From assembly GCF_042683565.1 (NCBI RefSeq), contig NZ_JBHUJW010000028.1, positions 34,301 to 98,300 on the forward strand: a stretch of DNA of 64,000 nt, written 5' to 3'. Numbering within the stretch: position 1 is the first letter of the stretch; each line of letters starts with the position of its first letter. Under the pieces are notes generated by a model. The model did not search any database, was not told the origin of the DNA, and saw nothing but the letters and a program-made list of their open reading frames with translations. The position numbers and the translations under genes were made by a program. This stretch comes from Brevibacillus sp042683565. Its GTDB lineage: Bacteria > Bacillota > Bacilli > Brevibacillales > Brevibacillaceae. Of the stretch, positions 23,968-32,537 are shown piece by piece.

Positions 23968-24167
23968 GGAAAAAGGGGAGAAAAGCGAAGGCATTAGGGA
24001 CACTACCCAGGCGGAGCGGAGAAAGCGGAACAGGCTTGAGCGGCCACCTCTGAACCAGCTTCCTCGAGATGACAACTTTGGCCGCCGTTCCGCTTTCGGA
24101 GCGCAGCCGGACAGTAAAAGCCCCCCTGCAGTGTCCCTACTAGCCGGTAGCGTTCTCCCCTTTTTCC
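23968..24167. repeat. 200-base multi-stem palindromic element (structured RNA or MITE-like)
   Basis: The ends are a perfect 15-bp inverted repeat (GGAAAAAGGGGAGAA at 23968-23982, its complement at 24153-24167). Inside are further nested pairs: TAGGGACACT (23995-24004) with AGTGTCCCTA (24130-24139), GAAAGCGGAAC (24021-24031) with GTTCCGCTTTC (24087-24097), and GCGGCC (24040-24045) with GGCCGC (24080-24085), leaving a 34-base terminal loop and a large asymmetric internal loop. It codes for nothing obvious. Size and shape are like 6S RNA or a non-autonomous palindromic insertion; neither is proven. Confidence 0.75.
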
Positions 24168-24169
24168 GC

Positions 24170-24201
24170 CACGGCACTAAAGCCCGAACGACCGTGCTTT
24201 T
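24170..24201 (+). terminator. Weak hairpin with T tract before pth
   Basis: CACGG (24170-24174) pairs with CCGTG (24192-24196), followed by C and TTTT. It could terminate a transcript of the palindromic element. Confidence 0.35.
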
Positions 24202-24266
24202 AAAAAGCCCTGTCTTTTGTTCCCGAGACCATTCTAGTACAATGGGAAAGAGTAGGAGGGATCACC

Positions 24267-24836
24267 GTGAAGGTAATCATCGGGCTGGGCAATCCCGGCA
24301 AGAAATACGAAGACACCAGACATAATGCCGGATTTATGGCCATAGATAAAATAAGCGACAAATGGGGCATTCCCGTACAGCAGAACAAATTCCGTGCGCT
24401 CGTGGGAGAGGGCAGGATCGAGGGAGAGAAAGTCTTGCTCGTGAAACCGCAGACCTACATGAACCTCTCGGGGGAATCCGTCGCGGAAATCATGAAATTT
24501 TACAAGCTCATTCCGGATGAGCTCGTGGTCATTTACGACGACCTCGACATGCCGACCGGACAGCTCCGCTTGCGGGAAAAAGGAAGCGCAGGCGGGCACA
24601 ACGGGATCAAATCGATGATCCAGCACCTCGGGACGCAGGAATTCAAACGGATCAAGGTAGGCATCGGCCGCCCCGAGCCAGGCCGCAGCGTCAGTGATTA
24701 CGTGCTGCAGTCTTTCCCGGCTGCAGAGCGGGCAGAGATCAACGAGGCGGTCAGTCTGGCTGCAGACGCAGCGGCGATGTGGACCCGTGAGCCTTTTGTC
24801 AAGGTCATGAACCATTACAACAGCCTCAAGCGGTAG
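24267..24836 (+). CDS. pth: Peptidyl-tRNA hydrolase
   Basis: This 189-residue enzyme (SpoVC in B. subtilis) releases tRNA from peptidyl-tRNA. GLGNPGKKYEDTRHNAGF carries the substrate asparagine and catalytic histidine (His20); KPQTYMNLSGESV, IYDDLDMPTG and GSAGGHNGIKSM follow in family order. GGAGGG lies 6 bases before the GTG. fin and mfd follow as in Bacillus. Confidence 0.97.
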   Translation: MKVIIGLGNPGKKYEDTRHNAGFMAIDKISDKWGIPVQQNKFRALVGEGRIEGEKVLLVKPQTYMNLSGESVAEIMKFYKLIPDELVVIYDDLDMPTGQLRLREKGSAGGHNGIKSMIQHLGTQEFKRIKVGIGRPEPGRSVSDYVLQSFPAAERAEINEAVSLAADAAAMWTREPFVKVMNHYNSLKR

Positions 24837-24929
24837 ACGGTCTGGTCGCCGCGCGCCGTACAGGTTAGTATGATTTTCCACCCATCCGTCCATACTAAGC
24901 GATATGAAAGGGATGGGGGTGGCATATAC

Positions 24930-25160
24930 TTGAGCATACGTTATACATGTCGCTGCTGCGGAATGAAGATCGCGGAATTTGACGAATCGCAAGTATCCGA
25001 AGCACAGCTTGGGTTTGATTCCTTGACCCCTGATGAGCGGGCTCTTATAATATCGAGAGAACAAAGTGGAGATACGGTCGTCAGCATTATGTGCGACTAC
25101 TGCCGTGAAGCGCTGATACAGAATCCGGAGCTTTCTTTGGTTGGAAACCCACTGCAATGA
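24930..25160 (+). CDS. fin: Fin, anti-sigma-F factor (YabK)
   Basis: A 76-residue product results from the TTG at 24930, exactly the length of B. subtilis Fin. Cys7 and Cys10 in the N terminus and Cys55 and Cys58 (MCDYCREAL) form a probable zinc site; VSEAQLGFDSLTPDER matches the family. In B. subtilis Fin binds sigma-F and promotes the switch to sigma-G in the forespore. A GTG- or ATG-type start further upstream would add residues without family match. GGGGGTGG before the TTG is a modest ribosome site. Confidence 0.88.
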   Translation: MSIRYTCRCCGMKIAEFDESQVSEAQLGFDSLTPDERALIISREQSGDTVVSIMCDYCREALIQNPELSLVGNPLQ

Positions 25161-25192
25161 GCGGATATCTCGTTAAGAAGGCTTGCACTGAC

Positions 25193-25226
25193 AAGGCCTT
25201 AGCTTGGGGAGCTAAGGCTTCTTTTC
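25193..25226 (+). terminator. Terminator after fin
   Basis: AAGGCCTTAGCT pairs with AGCTAAGGCTT, followed by CTTTT. Confidence 0.85.
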
Positions 25227-25290
25227 GCATGGTCGATCCTTGCTGGTGGCCCAAATACGAATGACAGAAGTTTAGAGAGGGGATTAGTGA

Positions 25291-28200
25291 ATGCAAGTCA
25301 TCATTAACCCGATGAAGCAGGACTCCAACGTTGGCACGATTGTGGCAGGTCTGGAAAGAGGACTGCATGAGCAGCTTGTATCGGGGTTGGCTGGTTCTGC
25401 CCGGCAAACGCTCATGGTTGCCCTCAAGCAGATGACCGATCGTCCCATCTGCGTCGTGACCCACAACATGTATCAGGCGCAAAAGGTGTACGAAGACCTG
25501 ATCGAGCTGGTGCCCAGCGACCAAGTGCTGCTTTATCCGGGGAACGAGCTGATCGGTTCCGAGCTGGCGATCGCCAGCCCCGAAATGCTGGCGCAAAGAA
25601 TACACGTGTTCAACCGTTTGGCCCAGGGCTTTACGGGTTTTTTGGTTGCGCCCTTCGCGGGATTGCGCCGATTGGCCGTACCACCGCATGTGTGGAAGGA
25701 AGCGCAAATCAAACTGGCCGTAGGGGAAGAGCTGGATATTGAAGCATTCCTGCTCCGCTGTATCGAGCTCGGGTACGAACGGGTCGACATGGTGGAGAGA
25801 AAGGGAGAGCTAAGCGTTCGCGGCGGCATCATCGACCTGTATCCGATCGACTCCGAGTGGCCGGTGCGGATCGAGCTGTTCGATGTGGAGATCGATTCCA
25901 TCCGGACGTTCGACATGACCACCCAACGCTCGCTGGAGGCGGTGCAGACGTACGTCATCGGTCCGGCCAAAGAAATGATCGTTTCGACGCCGCTCCTGCA
26001 GGAATCGGCGGTAAGGCTGGAGCAGAAGCTGGGTGAAACCGTTTCCAAGCTGAAGGACGGCCAGGCCAAGGAAAAAGTAGTGGAGCGCATCGGTGCAGAC
26101 ATTGAACGCATGGGTCACGGGCAGCGTTTTCCTCATCTGTACTCGTACATCTCTGTCATCTACCCGACGGAGGATACGCTGCTGTCCTACATGCCAGCCA
26201 ATACGCTGCTGATCCTCGATGAGCCGACCCGCGTCCTCGATACGGCGGCGCATTTGCAAAAAGAAGAAGCAGAATGGCTGACGGGCCGCATCGTTGCGGG
26301 AGAGTACATGGCCAATCTCACCCTGTCGCGCTCGTACGAAGACATCGTGTCGCCGAAAAAGCGCCAGATTGTCTACTTGTCCTTGTTCCTCAGACAATCG
26401 CCGAAGACGCAGCCGCAAAATATTGTCAACCTCACCTGCCGCACCATGCAAAATTTTCACGGCCAGATGAATGTGCTCAAGACGGAGCTGGCTCGCTGGC
26501 AAAAATCCCACGACCAGATCGTCTTTGTCGCGGCAGACCTGGAACGCGCCAAACGGCTGGAGCGCGTCCTGCACGATTACGAGATGGAGGCGGATGTGCT
26601 GACGGAGGCGGTCGAGACTGTGCCGCCGGGCCGTCCGACGATCATTCTCGGCAATCTGCAGACGGGATTCGAGCTGCCCTTGAACAAGCTGGTCGTCATC
26701 ACCGAGGGCGAGGTGTTCACGGCCAAGCAGCGCAAGGCGCGAAAAGTCCAGCAGACGATGAACAACGCCGAGCGGATCAAGAACTACCTGGAGTTGAAGC
26801 CGGGCGACTACGTCGTTCACGTCAACCACGGGATTGGAAAATACCTTGGAATTGAAACCAAGGAAATACTCGGAATTCATAAAGATTACTTGCATATTCA
26901 ATACGCGGGTGGAGACAGCCTGTTCGTGCCGATTGACCAGATCGACCACGTGCAGAAATACGTGGCGAGCGAAGAAACGCAGCCGAAAATCTATAGCCTG
27001 GGTGGAACCGAATGGAAGCGGGTCAAGAACAAGGTTCAGTCCTCCGTAAAGGACATCGCCGAAGACTTGATCAAGCTGTATGCGGCTCGCGAGGCGGCCG
27101 TCGGACACGCCTTCTCGCCGGATACGGAAGAGCAGCGCGAATTTGAAGCGATGTTCCCGTACCAGGAGACGCCGGACCAGCTCCGTGCGATCGCTGAGGT
27201 GAAGGCCGACATGGAACGCCGCCGCCCGATGGATCGTCTCGTCTGCGGGGACGTCGGCTACGGAAAAACGGAGGTAGCCATCCGCGCGGCGTTCAAAGCG
27301 GTGATGGACGGCAAGCAGGTGGCCGTGCTCGTGCCGACGACGATTTTGGCCCAGCAGCACTACGAAACATTCCGCGAGCGCTTTGCCGATTATCCGATCC
27401 GCGTCGAGGTGCTGAGCCGCTTCCGCTCGCGCAAGGAACAAAATGCGACGCTGAAAGGGCTCAAGGAGGGCACCGTCGATGTCGTCATCGGGACGCACCG
27501 CCTGCTCTCCAAGGACCTGATCTTCCACGAGCTGGGACTCTTGATCGTGGATGAGGAGCAGCGCTTCGGGGTGAGCCACAAGGAAAAGCTGAAGCAGATG
27601 AAGACCAATGTGGACGTCATTACGTTGACCGCGACGCCGATCCCGCGTACCTTGCACATGTCGATGATCGGGGTACGCGACCTGTCGGTTATCGAGACGC
27701 CCCCGGAGAACCGCTTCCCCGTGCAGACGTACGTGATGGAATACAGTCCTGCGCTGGTGCGGGAAGCAATCGAGCGGGAGATGGCTCGCGGCGGCCAAGT
27801 CTTTTTCCTCTACAACCAGGTGCAGGGCATCGAGCAAATGGCCGAGCAGATTTCCATGCTCGTGCCGGATGCGAAGATTGCCGTAGCGCATGGCCAGATG
27901 AACGAGAGCGAGCTGGAGAGCGTCATACTCGACTTCCTGGAGGGCAATTTCGACGTTCTGGTGAGCACGACCATCATCGAGACCGGTGTGGACATCCCGA
28001 ACGTCAATACGCTCATTATTTACAATGCGGACAAAATGGGCTTGTCCCAGCTTTACCAGCTGCGCGGGCGGGTCGGCCGTTCCAACCGGATTGCCTACGC
28101 TTACTTTACGTATCAACGGGACAAAGTATTGACGGAGGTCGCCGAGAAGCGTCTGCAGGCGATCAAGGAATTTACCGAGCTGGGCTCCGGTTTCAAAATC

Positions 28201-28839
28201 GCTATGCGCGACTTGTCCATTCGCGGCGCCGGGAACCTGCTCGGTGCGGAGCAGCACGGCTTCATCAATACGGTCGGATTTGACTTGTACAGCCAGATGC
28301 TCAAGGAAGCGATTGACGAGTTGAAAGGCGAGGTCAAGCAAGAGAGCGCCGCGACCGTGGAGATCAACCTGCAGCTGGATGCCTACATTCCTTCCATGTA
28401 CATTACGGACAGCCGGCAAAAGATCGAGATGTACAAAAAATTCGTCGCCGTCTCCTCTCTGGAGGATGTGGACGATCTGGCTGAAGAATTGCTCGACCGT
28501 TTCGGCCCCGTGCCCAAGCCTGTCGAAAATCTGTTGACCATATCCCGTCTGCGTGTCTACGCCCAGCAGCACCACATTACGGAAATCAGCCAGAAGAATC
28601 CAGAGGAGATCAAGTTGTTCCTGCATCCGAGCCAGAACAACAACATCGACGGCGGAGCGCTGTTTGCGCTTACCAGCAGTTGGAACCGCCGGGTAGGACT
28701 GTCGGGTGGACAACAGATTGTCATTGCTGTTAAAGTAAAAGGGTTGAGAGAAGACGAAGGCGTGCAGCTGGTGGAAAAGCTGCTGCGTCAATTTCACCAG
28801 GTGCGAAAAGACACCGGTACGGAGAGCCCTGTATCCTAG
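25291..28839 (+). CDS. mfd: Transcription-repair coupling factor Mfd
   Basis: This 1182-residue protein has all Mfd modules: UvrB-like N-terminal domains (residues ~1-330), the CarD-like RNA-polymerase interaction domain (~500-560, KPGDYVVHVNHGIGKYLGIE), the RecG-like translocase with Walker A GDVGYGKTEVAIRA near 651-664 and DEEQRFGVSHKEKL near 754-767, QLRGRVGRS motif VI near 925, and a C-terminal TRCF domain. It removes stalled RNA polymerase and recruits UvrA. B. subtilis Mfd is 1177 residues. Start ATG follows GAGGGGATTAG. Confidence 0.98.
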   Translation: MQVIINPMKQDSNVGTIVAGLERGLHEQLVSGLAGSARQTLMVALKQMTDRPICVVTHNMYQAQKVYEDLIELVPSDQVLLYPGNELIGSELAIASPEMLAQRIHVFNRLAQGFTGFLVAPFAGLRRLAVPPHVWKEAQIKLAVGEELDIEAFLLRCIELGYERVDMVERKGELSVRGGIIDLYPIDSEWPVRIELFDVEIDSIRTFDMTTQRSLEAVQTYVIGPAKEMIVSTPLLQESAVRLEQKLGETVSKLKDGQAKEKVVERIGADIERMGHGQRFPHLYSYISVIYPTEDTLLSYMPANTLLILDEPTRVLDTAAHLQKEEAEWLTGRIVAGEYMANLTLSRSYEDIVSPKKRQIVYLSLFLRQSPKTQPQNIVNLTCRTMQNFHGQMNVLKTELARWQKSHDQIVFVAADLERAKRLERVLHDYEMEADVLTEAVETVPPGRPTIILGNLQTGFELPLNKLVVITEGEVFTAKQRKARKVQQTMNNAERIKNYLELKPGDYVVHVNHGIGKYLGIETKEILGIHKDYLHIQYAGGDSLFVPIDQIDHVQKYVASEETQPKIYSLGGTEWKRVKNKVQSSVKDIAEDLIKLYAAREAAVGHAFSPDTEEQREFEAMFPYQETPDQLRAIAEVKADMERRRPMDRLVCGDVGYGKTEVAIRAAFKAVMDGKQVAVLVPTTILAQQHYETFRERFADYPIRVEVLSRFRSRKEQNATLKGLKEGTVDVVIGTHRLLSKDLIFHELGLLIVDEEQRFGVSHKEKLKQMKTNVDVITLTATPIPRTLHMSMIGVRDLSVIETPPENRFPVQTYVMEYSPALVREAIEREMARGGQVFFLYNQVQGIEQMAEQISMLVPDAKIAVAHGQMNESELESVILDFLEGNFDVLVSTTIIETGVDIPNVNTLIIYNADKMGLSQLYQLRGRVGRSNRIAYAYFTYQRDKVLTEVAEKRLQAIKEFTELGSGFKIAMRDLSIRGAGNLLGAEQHGFINTVGFDLYSQMLKEAIDELKGEVKQESAATVEINLQLDAYIPSMYITDSRQKIEMYKKFVAVSSLEDVDDLAEELLDRFGPVPKPVENLLTISRLRVYAQQHHITEISQKNPEEIKLFLHPSQNNNIDGGALFALTSSWNRRVGLSGGQQIVIAVKVKGLREDEGVQLVEKLLRQFHQVRKDTGTESPVS

Positions 28840-28870
28840 ACTGCCGGGCTAGCCAGGAAGGGAGATCCAT

Positions 28871-29944
28871 ATGATGAAACGTTCTGTAGCGATTCTGTCG
28901 TCTGCCGTACTTGTCGTGGCATTGATGGCAGGGTGCGGAAAAGCAGATGAAAACGCACAGCCACAAACACCTGCAAATCAGACAGGAGGATATGGGCAAG
29001 GCAATCAGGCTGCGAATGCAGCAGATCCGCTGGTACAATTTCCGAAGCTGACCCTGCCGTTTACTGTAGATCCAAACGCGGCCATCGTGGAATATCAGGG
29101 CGGCACCATGAATGGAAAAGAATTTGAAGAGTTTCTGCGCGTCATCAACTTCATGAACCCGCAACAAGGCGGCATGATTGAAGCGGCAGACGACAGCAAC
29201 CTGAAGGCTTTTGCCCGCGAATACACGGCGACCAAAGTATTGGCTGCGCGTGCGGACGAGGCTGTGCAAAAAGAATCCAGGGAACTGGCCGAAAAAACGT
29301 TCGACAAGATCAAAAACCAATATCTGGGTTTCCTGGGCAAGGATGAAGCCAAGTTTAACAAGCTGATGGAAGGCCAGGGTGTCACCAAGGAAATGGTTGT
29401 CGGTCAGATGGCCCTCATCAACGATTCGATCGGCGTGCTGAAAAAAGGCATTGACGACGCTGCGCTGAAAAAAGAGTACGACGCTATGGACAAGGCTTCC
29501 CGTACGGTCGCTTCTGTCCGCCACATCCTGATCTCGACAGAGAAACGCAAGCCGGAAGAAGCGCTGAAGCTGGCAAACGAACTCGAAGACCGCCTGAAAA
29601 AAGGCGAAGACTTCGCGGCACTGGCCAAACAGTACACGGACGACCCGGGCAGCAAGGAAAACGGCGGCCTGTACGCCGATGCCGATGTGACCCAATGGGT
29701 GCCTGAGTTCAAGGATGCTGCTTTGAAACAGGAAGTGGGCAAGGTAGGACCTCCGGTGAAAACCGATTACGGCTACCACATCATCAAAGTGGAAAACCGC
29801 AAAGAAAAAACGTTTGACGAGATGAAAGAACAGCTTCGTGCCAGCGCCTTGGAGAAAGCGTATGACGCCTTCGGGAAAAACGAGCTGGACAAGCTGATTA
29901 CCAAGTACAATCTGCCAAAAATCAATCAGCCTGCCGCGAAATAA
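28871..29944 (+). CDS. Lipoprotein parvulin-type peptidyl-prolyl isomerase (PrsA/SurA-like)
   Basis: This 357-residue lipoprotein has an N-terminal signal ending in the lipobox LMAGC (cysteine ~22), a low-complexity Gln/Asn-rich linker, a SurA N-like helical region (residues ~75-210) and a PpiC rotamase domain (~215-310: VRHILISTEKRKPEEALKLA, DPGSKENGGLYADA, KTDYGYHIIKVENR). It likely folds exported proteins at the outer face of the membrane. It lies between mfd and spoVT, where B. subtilis has none. Tandem ATGs at 28871 and 28874 follow GGGAGATCC. Confidence 0.92.
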   Translation: MMKRSVAILSSAVLVVALMAGCGKADENAQPQTPANQTGGYGQGNQAANAADPLVQFPKLTLPFTVDPNAAIVEYQGGTMNGKEFEEFLRVINFMNPQQGGMIEAADDSNLKAFAREYTATKVLAARADEAVQKESRELAEKTFDKIKNQYLGFLGKDEAKFNKLMEGQGVTKEMVVGQMALINDSIGVLKKGIDDAALKKEYDAMDKASRTVASVRHILISTEKRKPEEALKLANELEDRLKKGEDFAALAKQYTDDPGSKENGGLYADADVTQWVPEFKDAALKQEVGKVGPPVKTDYGYHIIKVENRKEKTFDEMKEQLRASALEKAYDAFGKNELDKLITKYNLPKINQPAAK

Positions 29945-29968
29945 GCGAGCGGGCAGGTTGCAGCGAGA

Positions 29969-29997
29969 AACAGGGACATGGGTTCCCTGTTTTTTCG
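29969..29997 (+). terminator. Terminator after the PPIase gene
   Basis: AACAGGGA pairs with TCCCTGTT, then a T6 run. Confidence 0.85.
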
Positions 29998-30004
29998 TTT
30001 TCTC

Positions 30005-30033
30005 GCATATTCTTGAAACAGGGGCAAATACTA
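30005..30033 (+). promoter_or_regulatory. Probable sigma-G promoter of spoVT
   Basis: GCATA (30005-30009) then 17 bp then AATACTA (30027-30033) fits sigma-G (GnATR, 17-18 bp, CATnnTA) with one mismatch. spoVT is sigma-G dependent in B. subtilis. The leader would be about 150 bases. Confidence 0.5.
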
Positions 30034-30190
30034 TAGTCACTCGCTACCGCCCGGGGGAGAGTAACTGAATCAGGCTGGAAAAAGTTGCAGTCGCCACGCA
30101 TAGGTAAAATTAGAATTTGAGGAAAAAATACAGGTAACGAACCAAAGCTTTTCACAACCCACTTCTCTTAGGAAAGCGAGGCAACATGAC

Positions 30191-30733
30191 ATGAAAGCAA
30201 CTGGTATCGTTCGTCGAATTGACGACCTCGGTCGGGTCGTGATTCCTAAGGAGATTCGTCGTACATTGCGCATTCGTGAAGGCGACCCGCTGGAGATCTT
30301 CGTAGATCGTGATGGAGAAGTCATTCTCAAGAAGTATTCACCTATTGGAGAGCTTGGGGATTTCGCTAAAGAATACGCAGACTCTCTGTACGAGAGCATG
30401 AATCATACCGTCCTGATTTCTGACCGAGACAGCGTGATTGCAGTGGCGGGGGCTTCCAAGAAGGAATACCTGGAGAAGCCGATTGGCAGCATTGTCGAGA
30501 AGTGTCTGGAGGAGCGTAAACCCCGGTTGGAGAAAAATGCGGGCTCCTATGAGATTTGTCGTGATATGAGCGAGACGTACGGATCTTTCGTCGTGGCTCC
30601 CATCGTCGCCGGTGGTGACCCGATCGGTTCCGTCATTTTGCTCAACAAAAACGAGTCAGTTAAAATGGGCGACCTGGAAATGAAAATGTCGGAGACTGCC
30701 GCCGGATTTTTGGCGAAGCAGATGGAACAGTAG
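30191..30733 (+). CDS. spoVT: Stage V sporulation regulator SpoVT
   Basis: This 180-residue regulator has an AbrB-type swapped-hairpin DNA-binding domain (residues 1-52: MKATGIVRRIDDLGRVVIPK, then RTLRIREGDPLEIF) and a C-terminal GAF domain (~60-180), the architecture of B. subtilis SpoVT (178). It tunes sigma-G genes in the forespore. GCGAGG lies about 10 bases before the ATG. It is the second AbrB-type protein in the window, and this one has the GAF rather than the zinc tail. Confidence 0.97.
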   Translation: MKATGIVRRIDDLGRVVIPKEIRRTLRIREGDPLEIFVDRDGEVILKKYSPIGELGDFAKEYADSLYESMNHTVLISDRDSVIAVAGASKKEYLEKPIGSIVEKCLEERKPRLEKNAGSYEICRDMSETYGSFVVAPIVAGGDPIGSVILLNKNESVKMGDLEMKMSETAAGFLAKQMEQ

Positions 30734-30746
30734 AAGCTGGAATCAA

Positions 30747-30779
30747 AACAGCCTCATGCAAATGCGGGGCTGTTTTTTT
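30747..30779 (+). terminator. Terminator after spoVT
   Basis: AACAGCC pairs with GGCTGTT, extended by CATGC/GCGG-type pairs, then seven T residues. Confidence 0.8.
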
Positions 30780-30863
30780 GTTGCGCGCCAAGTTTTCTTG
30801 ATCGGAAGACGCATGTGGTATAATGTACGAAGTTTCTGGTTGGAGAGGAGAAATTTCACCCAT

Positions 30864-32495
30864 ATGGCTCAAGAAAAAGCATCCGTACAATTCGTGAAAG
30901 GCGCCGCGATTCTTGGGGTGGCCGGTCTCGTCTCCAAGTTGTTGGGAGCCGTATACCGCATTCCGTACCAAAACATTGCCGGTGACATCGGTTTGTACGT
31001 ATACATGCAAGTATACCCGCTGTACACGACGCTGCTGATTTTGGCGACGGCGGGCTTTCCCATTGCCATCTCGAAAATCGTCTCGGAACGAGTCGCCTTG
31101 GGGGATACGCTCGGGGCGCGCCGCGCGTTTCGCATTGCCAGCATTGCGCTGGTCATCCTGGGGGTATTTTTCTTTCTGCTGTTGTACGGCGGGGCGACTT
31201 TGGTCGCGCGTTTCATGGGAGACGAGCATTTGGCGGCGCCGCTGCGGGCTGTTGCCTGGTCGCTGCCGCTCGTTCCGATGGCGTCGATTTTGCGTGGATA
31301 TTTTCAGGGCCATCAAAATATGATGCCCACAGGCGTTTCACAGGTAATCGAGCAGCTGATCCGGGTCATTTTCATCCTGGTGTCCGCGTTCTGGGCGATG
31401 AACGTGTACAAGGACGCTTATCTCGCCGGTACGGGCGCCGTGTTTGCCGCGTTTCCCGGCGGGGTGGCAGCCGTGCTCGTTTTGCTCTGGTACTGGCAGC
31501 GGGACAAGCAGGGCAGGCAGCTGGTTGCCGGCCAGCAGCAGGCAGACGGTGTAGCGGAATGGACCAATCGCGAGGTATTGCGCAGCCTGCTGTATTACGC
31601 GCTGCCGATTTGCATGGGCGCACTGGTGCTGCCGCTCATCCCGCTGGTCGATTCGGTGACAGTCGTGAACATGTTGCAGTGGAGCGGGATGCACGAAGAT
31701 TTGGCCAAGCTGGCAAAGGGAGCATATGACCGCGGGCAGCCGCTCATTCAATTCGGAACGTTCTTTGCGACCTCGCTCTCCCTCGCGCTGGTGCCGGCCA
31801 TCAGCGAGGCCGTGGCGCAACGCCAGCACCATCTGATTGCCAGCCGCTCGGAAGTGGCGATCCGCCTGACCTTTTTGCTCGGGCTGCCCGCGTCATTCGG
31901 ACTGGCGCTGCTGGCCGAGCCGATCAACGTGATGCTGTACGGTGACGCGAGCGGGACGCAGGCACTCGCGGTACAGTCGTTTACGATCCTGTTTGCGACC
32001 CTCAGCATCGCCAGTGCCGGCATTCTGCAAGGTCTGGGACGGGTGATGCGCCCAGCGCGCAATCTGTTCATCGGCGTGCTGGTCAAGCTGGTGCTCAATC
32101 TGGTGCTCGTCCCACTGTGGGGAATCGCAGGGGCGGCTCTGTCGACAGTCCTCGCTTATCTGGTTGCGATGGGGCTCAATGTACTGGCTGTGAAAAAATA
32201 TACGGGAGCCGAGATCGGTCTGCGCCAGACGGTACTGAAGCCATTCATTTCGGTCTTGGTGATGGCTGGCGTGGTGCTGGCTGTCGAATGGGGGGCAAAC
32301 GCCCTGCTTGCCAACATCTCCGGTCCCCAGCGTCTGCTCCACACTATCGTCGGACTGCTGGCGATCGGCTGCGGAGCGCTGGTCTACTTGCTCGCGCTGC
32401 TGAAAACGGGCGGACTGACGCGCGCGGACATTCAATTTTTACCGAAAGGCAAGAGGATCGCTTCGCTGCTTTCCAGGCTGCGCCTGTTGCCATGA
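30864..32495 (+). CDS. yabM: YabM, MATE/MOP-superfamily flippase (SpoVB/MurJ-like)
   Basis: This 543-residue polytopic protein has about 14 hydrophobic helices. The N terminus FVKGAAILGVAGLVSKLLGA, then YRIPYQNIAGDIGLYVY, is typical of the polysaccharide-synthesis MOP family that includes SpoVB and MurJ/Amj-class lipid II flippases. In B. subtilis YabM is a sporulation-associated member. I choose the ATG at 30864 after GAGAGGAG; the longer frame to 30756 crosses the spoVT terminator. TATAAT at about 30820 is a likely -10. yabN follows 42 bases later. Confidence 0.92.
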   Translation: MAQEKASVQFVKGAAILGVAGLVSKLLGAVYRIPYQNIAGDIGLYVYMQVYPLYTTLLILATAGFPIAISKIVSERVALGDTLGARRAFRIASIALVILGVFFFLLLYGGATLVARFMGDEHLAAPLRAVAWSLPLVPMASILRGYFQGHQNMMPTGVSQVIEQLIRVIFILVSAFWAMNVYKDAYLAGTGAVFAAFPGGVAAVLVLLWYWQRDKQGRQLVAGQQQADGVAEWTNREVLRSLLYYALPICMGALVLPLIPLVDSVTVVNMLQWSGMHEDLAKLAKGAYDRGQPLIQFGTFFATSLSLALVPAISEAVAQRQHHLIASRSEVAIRLTFLLGLPASFGLALLAEPINVMLYGDASGTQALAVQSFTILFATLSIASAGILQGLGRVMRPARNLFIGVLVKLVLNLVLVPLWGIAGAALSTVLAYLVAMGLNVLAVKKYTGAEIGLRQTVLKPFISVLVMAGVVLAVEWGANALLANISGPQRLLHTIVGLLAIGCGALVYLLALLKTGGLTRADIQFLPKGKRIASLLSRLRLLP

Positions 32496-32537
32496 CAAAA
32501 AAATCGGGCATGATGTGAGACGAAGGAGGCATGAGAA

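Noticed and set aside
25810..28797. 995-codon open frame on the minus strand
   Set aside because: It lies entirely antisense to mfd, has no ribosome site, and its His/Arg/Gln-rich composition is that of a GC-biased shadow frame.
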